NCBI RefSeq assembly: GCF_000758925.1
Contig: NZ_JRNC01000050.1
Coordinates: 1 to 49,935, forward strand
Length of the DNA stretch: 49,935 nt
Direction of reading: 5' to 3'
From: Prevotella sp. S7-1-8
GTDB taxonomy: Bacteria; Bacteroidota; Bacteroidia; Bacteroidales; Bacteroidaceae
Numbering within the stretch: position 1 is the first letter of the stretch; each line of letters starts with the position of its first letter. Shown here in pieces: positions 29,520-38,548 of the stretch. Below the pieces are notes generated by a model. The model saw only the letters and a list, made by a program, of their open reading frames with translations, ran no database searches and had not been told where the DNA came from. The position numbers and the translations under genes were made by a program.

Positions 29520-30041
29520 ATGGCTTCGTACGGAACAATATTGGTGGTGGATGACAATCCCGGCGTGCTCACCGCCGTGAAGATATGCCTCGATGGCGTC
29601 TTTGGCAAGACCATAGCCCTGAGCCACCCGGACGACATTTTGCCCACCTTGGCGAGCGAGCAAGTGGACGTGGTGCTGCTCGACATGAATTTCGGAATGG
29701 GTGTCAACTCTGGCAGGGAGGGGCTGGTTTGGCTCAACGCCATCATCAAGCGACATGCCAACACGCCCGTGGTGCTGATGACCGCCTACGCCGACGTGCA
29801 GTTGGCCGTGAAGGGACTGAAAGCGGGGGCGGCCGATTTCGTGACCAAACCATGGGACAACGATGATTTGGTGCGCGCGCTGAAAGACGCCGTGGACCGC
29901 AACAAACGAGTGGAACCGCTCGACAAGATAGAGGCGGAGCACGTGCGCAAGGTGGTGGAAACCTGCCACGGCAACATCAGCAAGGCGGCCGAGTTGCTGG
30001 GCATCACCCGGCAAACGCTATACGCCAAGTTGCGCAAATGA
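29520..30041 (+). CDS. response regulator, NtrC-like but without the AAA+ domain (REC + Fis-type HTH)
   Basis: This 173-residue protein has a receiver domain (residues 5-120: acidic pair D11/D12, phospho-acceptor D55 in LLDMNF, T88, K110 in TKPWDN) joined by a short linker to a Fis-type helix-turn-helix (about 136-173, CHGNISKAAELLGITRQTLY). Both parts closely resemble those of Bacteroidetes NtrC-family regulators, which normally carry about 240 residues of sigma-54-activating AAA+ domain between them; here it is absent. The protein should therefore act without sigma-54, like PrrA/RegA. It is 51 bases upstream of its kinase and near the tandem operator of the efflux operon, which it may control. 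Confidence 0.92.
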   Translation: MASYGTILVVDDNPGVLTAVKICLDGVFGKTIALSHPDDILPTLASEQVDVVLLDMNFGMGVNSGREGLVWLNAIIKRHANTPVVLMTAYADVQLAVKGLKAGAADFVTKPWDNDDLVRALKDAVDRNKRVEPLDKIEAEHVRKVVETCHGNISKAAELLGITRQTLYAKLRK

Positions 30042-30092
30042 GTACAAGCCGCGCGTGCATAAGGAGATTAAGGAAAACTAACAGTTGTAAAA

Positions 30093-30947
30093 ATGACGAA
30101 CTGGGAATGGATTGTGGGGGTGATGGTTGTGACGACGCTGGCTGTTGGCGCATGGTTTTTGTATCACCAAAAGCTGTTGGCGCGCCGCGCCCAATTGATG
30201 CGCGAGGCCATCCTGAACCAAGATTTCATGTTCCGGCTGCCTACCAAAGGGCTCTTCAGGGGCGAGCGGGCGTTGCAAGAGACTCTCAACGATCTCGGGC
30301 AAGACATCGCCCGGCTTGTGGCCAGACACGAGGTGGAGTCTTGGCAACGACTCACGCGCGTCCTTACGCACGAGATTATGAACGCCACAACGCCCATCAG
30401 CAGCATCAGCCAAGCCTATCTCGCCCACCCGGGCATCAAGGGCTCGCCCTACGAGGAGGGCATCAGGGCCATCCACGACACCTGCGACGGCTTGTGCGCC
30501 TTCGTGGACAGTTACCGCAAGCTCACCCGATTGCAGGAAGCCGCGCCAACAGACATAAACCTGTTGGAGCTTCTAAACTCATTGAGAACGCTCTTCGGCA
30601 ATCTCAAGTGGCATGTTGGCATACCAGCGGAGACAATCGTCCACACCGATGGAAACATGCTGAGACAAGTGCTGCTCAACCTTGTCAAAAACGCCGTGGA
30701 GGCAGGAGCCGGCACAATCGACGCAAGATGGGACGGCGCGCTGTGGGTGAGCAATGACGGCGCACCCATCGCGGCCGACGTGGCCAAAGACATCTTCGTG
30801 CCCTTTTTCACCACCAAGACCACCGGAACGGGCATCGGCCTGTCACTCTCGCGCCAACTCATGGTCGTATCCGGGGGCGACTTGCAACTGGCGGAACGCC
30901 CCGTAGCAGGCTATCATGTTACCTTTATAGTCAAGACATCAGCTTAG
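30093..30947 (+). CDS. sensor histidine kinase, minimal form
   Basis: This 284-residue kinase has one N-terminal transmembrane helix (about 6-25), a linker, the dimerisation domain with H93 in LTHEIMNATTPISS, and an ATPase domain with N-box LLNLVKNAVEAG (N200), G1 VSNDGAPI, the F-box FVPFFTTKTTGTG and G2 GIGLSLSRQL. It lacks a second helix and any periplasmic sensor domain, so its input must come from the membrane, the cytoplasm or a partner. It is the obvious partner of the preceding regulator. The family often stands next to efflux operons in Bacteroidetes. Confidence 0.93.
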   Translation: MTNWEWIVGVMVVTTLAVGAWFLYHQKLLARRAQLMREAILNQDFMFRLPTKGLFRGERALQETLNDLGQDIARLVARHEVESWQRLTRVLTHEIMNATTPISSISQAYLAHPGIKGSPYEEGIRAIHDTCDGLCAFVDSYRKLTRLQEAAPTDINLLELLNSLRTLFGNLKWHVGIPAETIVHTDGNMLRQVLLNLVKNAVEAGAGTIDARWDGALWVSNDGAPIAADVAKDIFVPFFTTKTTGTGIGLSLSRQLMVVSGGDLQLAERPVAGYHVTFIVKTSA

Positions 30948-30995
30948 CGCATACCACGATCGTTACTTGCCAGCCATGCGGCAAGCGTACAAAAA

Positions 30996-31030
30996 CGCCC
31001 GGCCAACCGCGCGCTCGCGGTTGGCCGGGC
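30996..31030. terminator. bidirectional terminator between the kinase gene and mdh
   Basis: A perfect 15-bp stem (30997-31011 with 31016-31030) with the tetraloop CGCT lies between convergent genes. It is followed by CATTTTAT on the plus strand and by GTTTTTG on the minus strand, so it can end both transcripts. Confidence 0.85.
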
Positions 31031-31069
31031 CATTTTATATCAGTCCACGGCAATGCCGTAACCCTGTTA

Positions 31070-32062
31070 TTAGAGGTTGGCGTTGTCTTTCTTCCATTCC
31101 TCCACGGCGGGAACGATGTTGAGACTTACTATCTCATCACGCATCTTGCAGAGGTGTTCATAAGACGCTTGCAACGAAGCCATCTCGCCATCCGTGCCCT
31201 TGGGCGCCGTGTAATGCACGCCATCGGTATCGATAGTGGTTGGCATGGCCATCATAACGTTCTTGAAACCCAATTTTTCGTCGTTAACATAGCAACCAGC
31301 GGGCAGGGTGAACTTCTCGCCACCCATAGCGGCCTCTGTCATCTTCACGGCGAGATAAGCGGGACTTTGGAATGAGCTGCGGCCACGTAGCTTGATAATC
31401 TTGGAGCCACCCTGCACGGTGTCGTGCTTGATTTCTTCCCAACGAGCGTCAGAAAGGCCCATCTCGGACAATGGCTTGCCGTCCACCTTAACTTGCGAAG
31501 CGAACACGGCCATCTGCTCGCCATGGCCGCCATAGGTGTGAGCGCCAGTGACCTTGTCTTGCTGAACGCCAAACTCCAAGGCCAGAGCCTGCTGCAAACG
31601 GGTGGAGTCCAAAGCGGCCAAGGAAGACAGTTGGTTAGGTTTCAAGCCCGAGTGGATCAGGGCGGTCAAGGCGGTTACGTCGGCAGGGTTGAAGATTACC
31701 ACCACAAACTTAACATCAGGGCAGTATTTTTTGATGTTCTCGCCAAAATCGGCGGCTATCTTGCAGTTGCCCTTGAGCAGGTCCTCGCGCGTCATACCCT
31801 CTTTACGGGGAGCGCCACCGGAGGATATAATGTATTTGGCGCCCGTGAAAGCCTCCGCGGGATCAACCGTATAAGTGATATTGGCGCCCGGGAAAGCGCA
31901 CTGTTGCATCTCGTTGAACACACCATGCACACCCGGCTCGTAAATGTCATACAAGCAAATGTTAGGCGTAAGGCCAAGCGTCAAAGCGCTCTGCACCATG
32001 TTGGAACCAATCATACCGCCGGCACCGACGATAACAAGTTTTTCGTTTGTTAAAAATTTCAT
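31070..32062 (-). CDS. mdh: malate dehydrogenase
   Basis: This 330-residue NAD-dependent enzyme interconverts malate and oxaloacetate. Features are the dinucleotide-binding motif VIVGAGGMIG (about residues 9-18), the substrate loop GGAPRKEGMTR, FNPADV, the STR segment and the catalytic histidine in GAHTYGGHGEQM. I chose the ATG at 32062 (MKFLTNEKLV); an ATG 11 codons upstream adds an atypical N-terminus. The sequence is the Bacteroidales form of the lactate/malate dehydrogenase family. A lactate role is less likely given the Arg in the substrate loop. Confidence 0.93.
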   Translation of the reverse strand: MKFLTNEKLVIVGAGGMIGSNMVQSALTLGLTPNICLYDIYEPGVHGVFNEMQQCAFPGANITYTVDPAEAFTGAKYIISSGGAPRKEGMTREDLLKGNCKIAADFGENIKKYCPDVKFVVVIFNPADVTALTALIHSGLKPNQLSSLAALDSTRLQQALALEFGVQQDKVTGAHTYGGHGEQMAVFASQVKVDGKPLSEMGLSDARWEEIKHDTVQGGSKIIKLRGRSSFQSPAYLAVKMTEAAMGGEKFTLPAGCYVNDEKLGFKNVMMAMPTTIDTDGVHYTAPKGTDGEMASLQASYEHLCKMRDEIVSLNIVPAVEEWKKDNANL

Positions 32063-32157
32063 AAATATTGTGTTTATTTGGTTGAGGTATTCCAAGCGTC
32101 AGGTAGCCTGTCAAAGCCATTTAGCGTGGCATCAAGGTAGCCCTTGTTGATTAAATG

Positions 32158-32165
32158 CAAAGATA
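32158..32165 (-). promoter_or_regulatory. -7 element of the mdh promoter
   Basis: TATCTTTG on the minus strand fits the Bacteroidetes -7 consensus, but the bases 19-21 upstream do not match TTTG. The mdh leader would be about 90 bases. It contains two copies of GGCTACCT about 35 bases apart. Confidence 0.45.
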
Positions 32166-32204
32166 ATAAAAATCGAGTTCATTCGGTATTTATTTTTCAT
32201 TTAA

Positions 32205-32237
32205 TTTGTTGTTTATTCTTAAAAAACACTATCTTTG
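32205..32237 (+). promoter_or_regulatory. Bacteroidetes-type promoter of the aminopeptidase P gene
   Basis: TTTG (32205-32208) lies 21 bases before TATCTTTG (32230-32237), matching the consensus. Because transcription should begin near 32244, the ATG at 32267 rather than those at 32144 or 32240 is the likely start of the gene. Confidence 0.75.
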
Positions 32238-32266
32238 CCATGTCCATTTCGCAAATTAATCATCTT

Positions 32267-34048
32267 ATGAAAATTCAACAACGTTTATCGGCTCTAAGAG
32301 AGGAGATGCGACGAGAAAAACTCGACGCTTTTATTTTTCCAAGTACCGACCCACATCACAGCGAGTATGTGCCCGAGCGATGGAAAGGCCGACAGTGGAT
32401 TAGCGGTTTCGACGGCTCCGCCGGAACGGCCGTGGTGACCCTTCGGTCGGCGGCGTTGTGGACAGACAGCCGTTATTTCTTGTCGGCGACCAAGCAATTG
32501 GAGGGCACCGAGTTTCGATTGATGAAGCTCAGGATGCCCGGCACGCCCACCATCGCTCAGTGGATAGGTGCCGAATTGCGAGCGTTTGGCGGCAACTCGG
32601 TGGGCGTAGACGGCATGGTCAACGCGCTTGACGACACCGAGAGCCTCATCGCCGACCTTCGACGCGAGGGAGGCATCACGGTGCGCACCAACCTCGACAT
32701 TCTCAATAATATATGGACAGACCGCCCAGCCATACCCACCAACAAGGTGACAGTGCACCCCATGACTTATGCCGGCGAGACCGCCAAGAGCAAACTGGCG
32801 CGCGTCAGGCAGGCTTTGCGCGAGCTTCACGCCGACGGCATGTTAGTGTCGGCGTTGGACGACGTGGCATGGACGCTCAACTTGCGAGGCACAGACGTAC
32901 ACTGCAACCCCGTGTTCGTGGCCTACCTGCTCATCGACAGCGACCACGCCACGCTATATTGCGACAAGGAGAAGCTCTCCGCCGACGTGACAAGTTACCT
33001 CAACGACCAAGGAGTGGCGACCGCCCAATACGCCGATGTGCGAAAAGGACTGAAAGATTATTTTGAGTACAACATTCTATTGGACCCCAAGGAGACGAGC
33101 TACACACTGGCCAAACTGGTGAACACCAAGGAAGTGGTGCGGCAAGCATCGCCCATACCGGCCATGAAGGCCGTGAAAAACGACACGGAGATAGCGGGAT
33201 TTCGCCACGCCATGCTCAAGGACGGCATAGCCATGGTCAAGTTTTTGCGGTGGCTCAAGCCAGCCGTCAAGGCGGGCGGGCAGACAGAGATGTCCGTCAG
33301 CCAGAAGCTCACCGACCTGCGCGCCGAGCAACCGTTGTTTCGCGACATCAGTTTCGACACCATCGCGGGCTACGCCGAGCATGGGGCCATCGTGCACTAC
33401 GAGGCCACGCCCGACACCGACGCGGCGCTGCTGCCACGGGGCTTCCTGCTGTTGGACAGTGGCGCGCAATACGAGGACGGAACCACCGACATCACGCGCA
33501 CCATACCGCTCGGCCCGCTCACCGACGAGGAGCGGCGCGTCTACACGCTCGTTCTCAAGGGGCACATCCAGCTTGAGCTTTGCAAGTTTCCGCGCGGAGC
33601 CTCGGGAACCCAATTGGACATACTCGCCCGGAGTGCCATGTGGCGCGAGGGCATGAACTATATGCATGGCACCGGGCACGGCGTGGGCTCCTATCTCAAC
33701 GTGCACGAGGGGCCGCACCAAATACGAATGGAGTACGTGCCCGCGCCGCTCAAGGCCGGCATGACGGTGACCGACGAGCCCGGGCTGTACCTTGCGGGGC
33801 GTTTCGGCGCGCGCATAGAGAACACGTTGCTCATCACGCCCTACAAGGAGACAGAGTTTGGGCAGTTCTTGCAATTCGAGTCGCTCACCCTTTGCCCCAT
33901 AGACACCGCCCCCATCGTTCGGGAGATGATGCTCGCCGAGGAGGTGGCATGGCTCAACGACTACCACCAACAGGTGCGCGACACGCTCTCGCCACACCTC
34001 GACGAGGGAGAGCGGGCATGGCTGCGCGAGGCCACCGAGGCCTTGTGA
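32267..34048 (+). CDS. pepP: Xaa-Pro aminopeptidase (M24B)
   Basis: This 593-residue metallopeptidase removes an N-terminal residue that precedes proline. It has the three-part layout of long aminopeptidase P: creatinase-like domain 1 (FPSTDPHHSEYVPERWKGR), a second creatinase-like domain, and the catalytic pita-bread domain with metal ligands in LLLDSGAQYEDGTTDITRT (two Asp), HGTGHGVGSYLNVHEGP (His), TDEPGLYLAGRFGARIEN (two Glu). The C-terminal extension is of the eukaryote-like/Bacteroidetes type. No signal peptide is present with this start, so the enzyme should be cytoplasmic. It is divergent from mdh. Confidence 0.95.
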   Translation: MKIQQRLSALREEMRREKLDAFIFPSTDPHHSEYVPERWKGRQWISGFDGSAGTAVVTLRSAALWTDSRYFLSATKQLEGTEFRLMKLRMPGTPTIAQWIGAELRAFGGNSVGVDGMVNALDDTESLIADLRREGGITVRTNLDILNNIWTDRPAIPTNKVTVHPMTYAGETAKSKLARVRQALRELHADGMLVSALDDVAWTLNLRGTDVHCNPVFVAYLLIDSDHATLYCDKEKLSADVTSYLNDQGVATAQYADVRKGLKDYFEYNILLDPKETSYTLAKLVNTKEVVRQASPIPAMKAVKNDTEIAGFRHAMLKDGIAMVKFLRWLKPAVKAGGQTEMSVSQKLTDLRAEQPLFRDISFDTIAGYAEHGAIVHYEATPDTDAALLPRGFLLLDSGAQYEDGTTDITRTIPLGPLTDEERRVYTLVLKGHIQLELCKFPRGASGTQLDILARSAMWREGMNYMHGTGHGVGSYLNVHEGPHQIRMEYVPAPLKAGMTVTDEPGLYLAGRFGARIENTLLITPYKETEFGQFLQFESLTLCPIDTAPIVREMMLAEEVAWLNDYHQQVRDTLSPHLDEGERAWLREATEAL

Positions 34049-34175
34049 CATTTATAACAAGGCGTCAAGGATTACCGACAACAGGCGAGCGCGTCGCTCA
34101 CCATGACCCGCGCGCCACGTTTCAGGCGCGCGCCAAAAGCCCGTCCCTCAACCATTGCCATACCCCCACGCGCCA

Positions 34176-34307
34176 CTATACCATGCGCTCGTACAGCCTG
34201 GACAGCTCGGCCACGCACTCCGTCTCTGTCATCTTGAGCCCAAAGCCATACAGACGCATCACCGCGCGGTCGTTGTCTTGATGCGCTTGCAGCAGCTCTC
34301 GAGGCAT
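34176..34307 (-). pseudogene. C-terminal remnant of a DNA methyltransferase (MmeI-like)
   Basis: Forty-three residues from MPRELLQAHQDNDRAVM through YGF to MTETECVAELSRLYERMV closely resemble the extreme C-terminus of class I SAM-dependent DNA methyltransferases of the MmeI-like type IIG family. Nothing upstream in any frame continues the protein: the catalytic NPPY and SAM motifs are absent. I read it as the leftover tail of a deleted restriction-modification gene. Identification rests on memory of the family and should be treated as likely, not proven. Confidence 0.45.
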
Positions 34308-34779
34308 AAAAAAAACAGGACAAAAAGCTACTGGAAATGAGCGTATTTGCAAACGACGAAGTCTTTGGTCGAAAATACGCAAGAATGGAGGGTTTTCATT
34401 TATCGCCTATAAATCAAACTGATACGTCGTCATTTACCAATTGACAAGAAAAAAGTTTTCTTGCGCCGTCACGTTTAGGCACTTTACGTGGCACGATAAA
34501 GCGCGAAACAGCTCGCCAATGGCATCGTATCGCATTGGGATTGGGCGCGAAACGCGACACGAACGAGCGCCAATGGCATGGGGGCAGCGTCACGGAGCCA
34601 CCAAGAACCCTACTTTATGATAAAAAAAAGAAGTTGGGTACAGCTAAAACAGATGATTTGCGAAGCCCAAAATTTGTGATTTTTCTCTGACAGTTTATAT
34701 AGAAAAGACACGTAGAGATGGCCTCCAAGCCACGGCCGAGCCGTATGCCCCAACCCACCATCCACGCGCGACCCGACGG
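34308..34779. other. 472-base stretch without a recognisable gene
   Basis: This stretch lies between the methyltransferase remnant and the 3' end of the HD-domain gene. I see only short open frames, A/T-rich patches and a weak 8-bp hairpin at 34445-34463 (CAAGAAAA/TTTTCTTG). It probably represents a decayed deletion scar. Confidence 0.5.
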
Positions 34780-36876
34780 CTATCGGGGCGCGCCGTCGCC
34801 CCTCTTGGCCATTCTGGACGGGTATTTCACGCGGGTGTGGTAGATGGCCTTGAGCCTGTCTATGAGCACGAGCTTGGCCGTGGCGATGTCGTAAAACGTG
34901 ATTTTGCACTCCTTGAAACAGCCGTCGGCAACCAATTGGTCTATGAGCTTGTTGACCAACGCGGCCAACGTCTCCTCGCTGTACTCGCGCAACGAGTGCG
35001 AGGCGGCCTCACAGGTGTCGGCCATCATGAGGATAGCCTGCTCGAGAGTGTATGGGTTGGGTCCGGGATAGGTGAACAGCTCCTTGTCGACCACCTCGTC
35101 GGGGTGGTCGTTTTGATACTTCACATAGAAATACTTTGTGACGTTGCGCCCATGATGCGTGCGTATAAAGTCGATGATGGCGACGGGGAGATTGGCCTCC
35201 TCGGCTATCTTGACACCATTGGCCACGTGCTCGATGATGACGCGCGCGCTCTCCTTGTCGGTTAGATTGTCATGCGGATTGACGCCACCCTGCTGGTTCT
35301 CGGTGAAGAATGCGGGATTGACCATCTTGCCAATGTCATGGTAAAGGGCGCCGGTACGCACAAGGGTGCTGTTGCCCCCCACCTTGTTGGCTATCTCGGC
35401 GGCAAGGTTTCCCACGGTGATGGAGTGCTGGAACGTGCCAGGAGCCACCTCGCTGAGATTGCGCAACAACCCCTTGTTGGTGTTGGAAAGCTCTATGAGG
35501 GTAATGTTTGAGACAAACCCGAAGGCCTTCTCCACAAGGTACATCATGGGGTAAGCGGGCAGGACGATCACGCCATTGATAAGGAAATGGTAGAGCATGT
35601 TGGTGTCCATGTTGAAGTCGTCGCCACTCTGCGCGAGCTTGATGGCCATGTAGGTGGCGCTCATGGCGAGGGCGACGAAAAGCGCCGTCTTGAAAACCTG
35701 CGCGCGGGAGGACATCTCTCGCAGCGAGAAGATGGCCACCAATCCCGACACTATCTGTATGATGATGAAATCAAACTGGTAGCGCACGGCGATGGCGGAT
35801 ATGAGCACCGTGATCGTGTGCGTCATAAATGCCGTGCGAGCATCCATGAAAACCCTGACAAAGATGGGGATAAGGGCGAAAGGAATGATGTACACGCTGA
35901 GATTGAAATAGACATGTTTCATCATGAGCGACACCAATATGGGGTACAACACGATGAAAGAATAGAGCATGGCGATGCTACGCGGCTTGTTGAAATAATC
36001 TTTGCGAAAGAGCGCCAAATAGCAAGTGAAGCAAGCCACCAAGATGAAAACGTAGATGAAATTTCCTATGAGGATATTGGTGAGCTGCGATTTGGAGGCG
36101 CTACGCCGCTCCATCTCCCTCTCCCACGAGGACAGCACGCGATAGTTGTAATCGTTGACCATATCACCCACGCCAATGATTTTCTGCCCGCTCATCATCA
36201 TGCCACTCGCTGGCGACACGCCGCTGAGCAAATCGTTCTTGGCCGTCTCCGTGCGCTCCTTGTCGAAAAGGAGGTTAGGCTCTATATAATCGGTGAGATC
36301 GAGCTTTTGCAACGCGGCGCGCTCGGGTGCGAGTGTCTCGTCATCGAGCAAACTCTCATAGGCCGACATCGTGGAGTAGAGACAGTTGATGGGCAAGCTC
36401 TCCGTGCTCTTGCCAAAGATGACACGCACCAACTTGGCCGTGTCGCCGCGCATGATCCGGTCGTAATTGGGTTTCTCCATGATGCCGGATTGATACAACC
36501 GGTGCAGCCTGTCGACCACCACCTTGCGGTAAGCGGAGGGCAAACCGTGCATGCCGTTCTTGAAATCTCGCTTGAACTTGGCCAAAACCTCTCCCTCCAC
36601 ATGGTGGTCGTAAATGAAATAAGGCTGAAACTGGCTGAGCAACGAGTCTTTTTCGGAGGCGATAGCCTCATCTGTCTTGTAGATAGGAAAATCGTATTTG
36701 GCTATGACGGTGCCATAACGCCACGGCTCACCCACCTCGTAAGCGTACTGCTTACCCTCTCGACGTGGCAAAAACCAGACGACAAGAGCCGTGGTAAGAA
36801 AGACAAGGGCTACTCGTATGGCATTTTTGCGCCAATGCCGTCGTTCCTTTTTATAATGGTTCTCAATGATACCCAT
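34780..36876 (-). CDS. 7TM-HD family phosphodiesterase (PgpH-like)
   Basis: This 698-residue membrane protein has an N-terminal helix (about 21-37), an extracytoplasmic 7TMR-HDED-type domain (about 40-280), a bundle of about seven helices (about 285-470), and a cytoplasmic HD domain with FQHSITVGNLA and GALYHDIGKM. In Firmicutes the family hydrolyses cyclic di-AMP. The motif set is complete, so the protein is expected to be a cyclic-dinucleotide phosphodiesterase, although substrate in Bacteroidetes is inferred. It is divergent from gltX with 100 bases between them. Confidence 0.9.
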   Translation of the reverse strand: MGIIENHYKKERRHWRKNAIRVALVFLTTALVVWFLPRREGKQYAYEVGEPWRYGTVIAKYDFPIYKTDEAIASEKDSLLSQFQPYFIYDHHVEGEVLAKFKRDFKNGMHGLPSAYRKVVVDRLHRLYQSGIMEKPNYDRIMRGDTAKLVRVIFGKSTESLPINCLYSTMSAYESLLDDETLAPERAALQKLDLTDYIEPNLLFDKERTETAKNDLLSGVSPASGMMMSGQKIIGVGDMVNDYNYRVLSSWEREMERRSASKSQLTNILIGNFIYVFILVACFTCYLALFRKDYFNKPRSIAMLYSFIVLYPILVSLMMKHVYFNLSVYIIPFALIPIFVRVFMDARTAFMTHTITVLISAIAVRYQFDFIIIQIVSGLVAIFSLREMSSRAQVFKTALFVALAMSATYMAIKLAQSGDDFNMDTNMLYHFLINGVIVLPAYPMMYLVEKAFGFVSNITLIELSNTNKGLLRNLSEVAPGTFQHSITVGNLAAEIANKVGGNSTLVRTGALYHDIGKMVNPAFFTENQQGGVNPHDNLTDKESARVIIEHVANGVKIAEEANLPVAIIDFIRTHHGRNVTKYFYVKYQNDHPDEVVDKELFTYPGPNPYTLEQAILMMADTCEAASHSLREYSEETLAALVNKLIDQLVADGCFKECKITFYDIATAKLVLIDRLKAIYHTRVKYPSRMAKRGDGAPR

Positions 36877-36945
36877 GCACGATTCTTTTATTGTGTTCGC
36901 TCTGCGAAAATACTAAATTAATACGGCAAAATCGAAAAAATATAT

Positions 36946-36953
36946 TAATTTTG
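36946..36953 (+). promoter_or_regulatory. -7 element upstream of gltX
   Basis: TAATTTTG, 23 bases before the gltX ATG, fits the Bacteroidetes -7 consensus. No TTTG lies 19-21 bases upstream, so the -33 is weak. Confidence 0.4.
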
Positions 36954-36976
36954 CAAAAAATTATAAGTTTTATATC

Positions 36977-38503
36977 ATGTCAGCAAGAAGAGTACGGGTT
37001 CGATTCGCACCCAGCCCAACAGGCCCTTTACACATTGGCGGCGTGCGCACCGCGCTTTTTAACTATCTCTTCGCGCGCCAGCACGGCGGCGATTTGATAC
37101 TCCGCATAGAAGACACAGACTCCAACCGGTTTGTAAGCGGCGCGGAGGAATACATCCTTGAGGCTTTCGAATGGTTGGGAATAACATTTGACGAGGGTGT
37201 GGGCATAGGTGGAAAATACGGTCCCTACCGCCAAAGCGAGCGACGGGAGACATATCGGAAATATGTTGATCAGTTGGTGGAGGAAGGCAAGGCGTACTAT
37301 GCTTTTGACACGCCCGAGGAATTGGAGCGCAAGCGCAAGGAAGTGCCCAACTTCCAATACGACGCCACCACGCGCATGGAGATGCGAAACTCGTTGGTGA
37401 TGGATCGCACGGAATGGGAGCAGCTTATCGTGGATGGTACCCAATATACCGTGCGCTTCAAGGTTGAGCCGGGACAAGACATCATGGTGGACGACCTGAT
37501 ACGCGGCGAGATACACGTGAAAAGCGACATCTTGGACGACAAGGTGCTGTACAAAAGCGCGGACGAACTGCCCACCTACCATTTGGCAAATATCGTGGAC
37601 GACCACTTGATGGAGGTGAGCCACGTAATTCGCGGCGAGGAATGGCTGCCATCGGCGCCATTGCACGTGTTGCTTTACGAGGCGTTGGGATGGAAAGACA
37701 GCATGCCAAGTTTCGCGCACTTGCCGCTACTGCTGAAACCGGAGGGCAAAGGCAAACTGTCCAAGCGCGACGGCGACCGGCTGGGATTTCCGGTATTCCC
37801 ATTGGAATGGCGTGACCCCAAGACCGGCGACGTGAGCGCGGGTTATCGCGAAAGTGGCTATTTCCCGGAGGCCGTGATCAATTTCCTGGCGCTGTTGGGA
37901 TGGAACCCGGGCACAGAGCAGGAAATATTCTCCATGGAAGAGCTGGTGAACACTTTCGACATTGGGAAATGCTCGAAAAGCGGTGCCCGTTTCGACTACC
38001 AAAAAGGCGTATGGTTCAACCATGAGTACATCTTGCGCAAGAGCGACGACGAAATCGCGCGCGACTTCGCGGCGATCGTGGCCGGAAACGGCGTGGAGGA
38101 AACGTTTGAGCGGGTGAAAGAGGTGGTGCACATGATGAAAGACCGGGTGAACTTCGTGAAAGAACTGTGGCCGCTATGCTCTTTCTTCTTCATCGCGCCA
38201 ACTTCTTACGATGAGAAAACCGTGAAAAAACGCTGGAAGCCCTACTCTACGCGGCAAATGACAGAGCTGGTTGAGGTGCTGAAGGATATAGACGACTTCT
38301 CCGTGGAGGGACAAGAACCCATCGTGGAACAATGGATAGCCGACAAGGGATACAAGATGGGCGACATCATGAACGCTTTCAGATTGACATTGGTGGGTGT
38401 GGGCAAAGGCCCCGGCATGTTTGACATATCCGCTTTTTTAGGAAAAGAAGAAACTATCAAACGATTGAGAAAAGCCATTGAGGTACTTCCCTCGGGCGAG
38501 TAA
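36977..38503 (+). CDS. gltX: glutamyl-tRNA synthetase
   Basis: This 508-residue class I synthetase charges tRNA-Glu. The ATP-binding HIGG (in [20 protein letters not shown], about residues 10-29) and KLSKRDGDR (about residue 260) are present, with the typical RIEDTD and [10 protein letters not shown] blocks and a C-terminal anticodon-binding domain. It has the extended form with inserts usual in Bacteroidetes. It is followed 45 bases later by waaA. Confidence 0.98.
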   Translation: MSARRVRVRFAPSPTGPLHIGGVRTALFNYLFARQHGGDLILRIEDTDSNRFVSGAEEYILEAFEWLGITFDEGVGIGGKYGPYRQSERRETYRKYVDQLVEEGKAYYAFDTPEELERKRKEVPNFQYDATTRMEMRNSLVMDRTEWEQLIVDGTQYTVRFKVEPGQDIMVDDLIRGEIHVKSDILDDKVLYKSADELPTYHLANIVDDHLMEVSHVIRGEEWLPSAPLHVLLYEALGWKDSMPSFAHLPLLLKPEGKGKLSKRDGDRLGFPVFPLEWRDPKTGDVSAGYRESGYFPEAVINFLALLGWNPGTEQEIFSMEELVNTFDIGKCSKSGARFDYQKGVWFNHEYILRKSDDEIARDFAAIVAGNGVEETFERVKEVVHMMKDRVNFVKELWPLCSFFFIAPTSYDEKTVKKRWKPYSTRQMTELVEVLKDIDDFSVEGQEPIVEQWIADKGYKMGDIMNAFRLTLVGVGKGPGMFDISAFLGKEETIKRLRKAIEVLPSGE

Positions 38504-38548
38504 CATAGATTCGGCCGAGTGTCGAGACATGGAACGCTAACTTAAAAC

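Noticed and set aside
34072..34323. 83-codon minus-strand open frame overlapping the methyltransferase remnant
   Set aside because: It is in another frame than the recognisable methyltransferase tail and has no protein-like features.
35587..36921. 444-codon plus-strand open frame opposite the HD-domain gene
   Set aside because: The minus-strand gene has clear 7TM-HD motifs, whereas this frame is a histidine-rich shadow.
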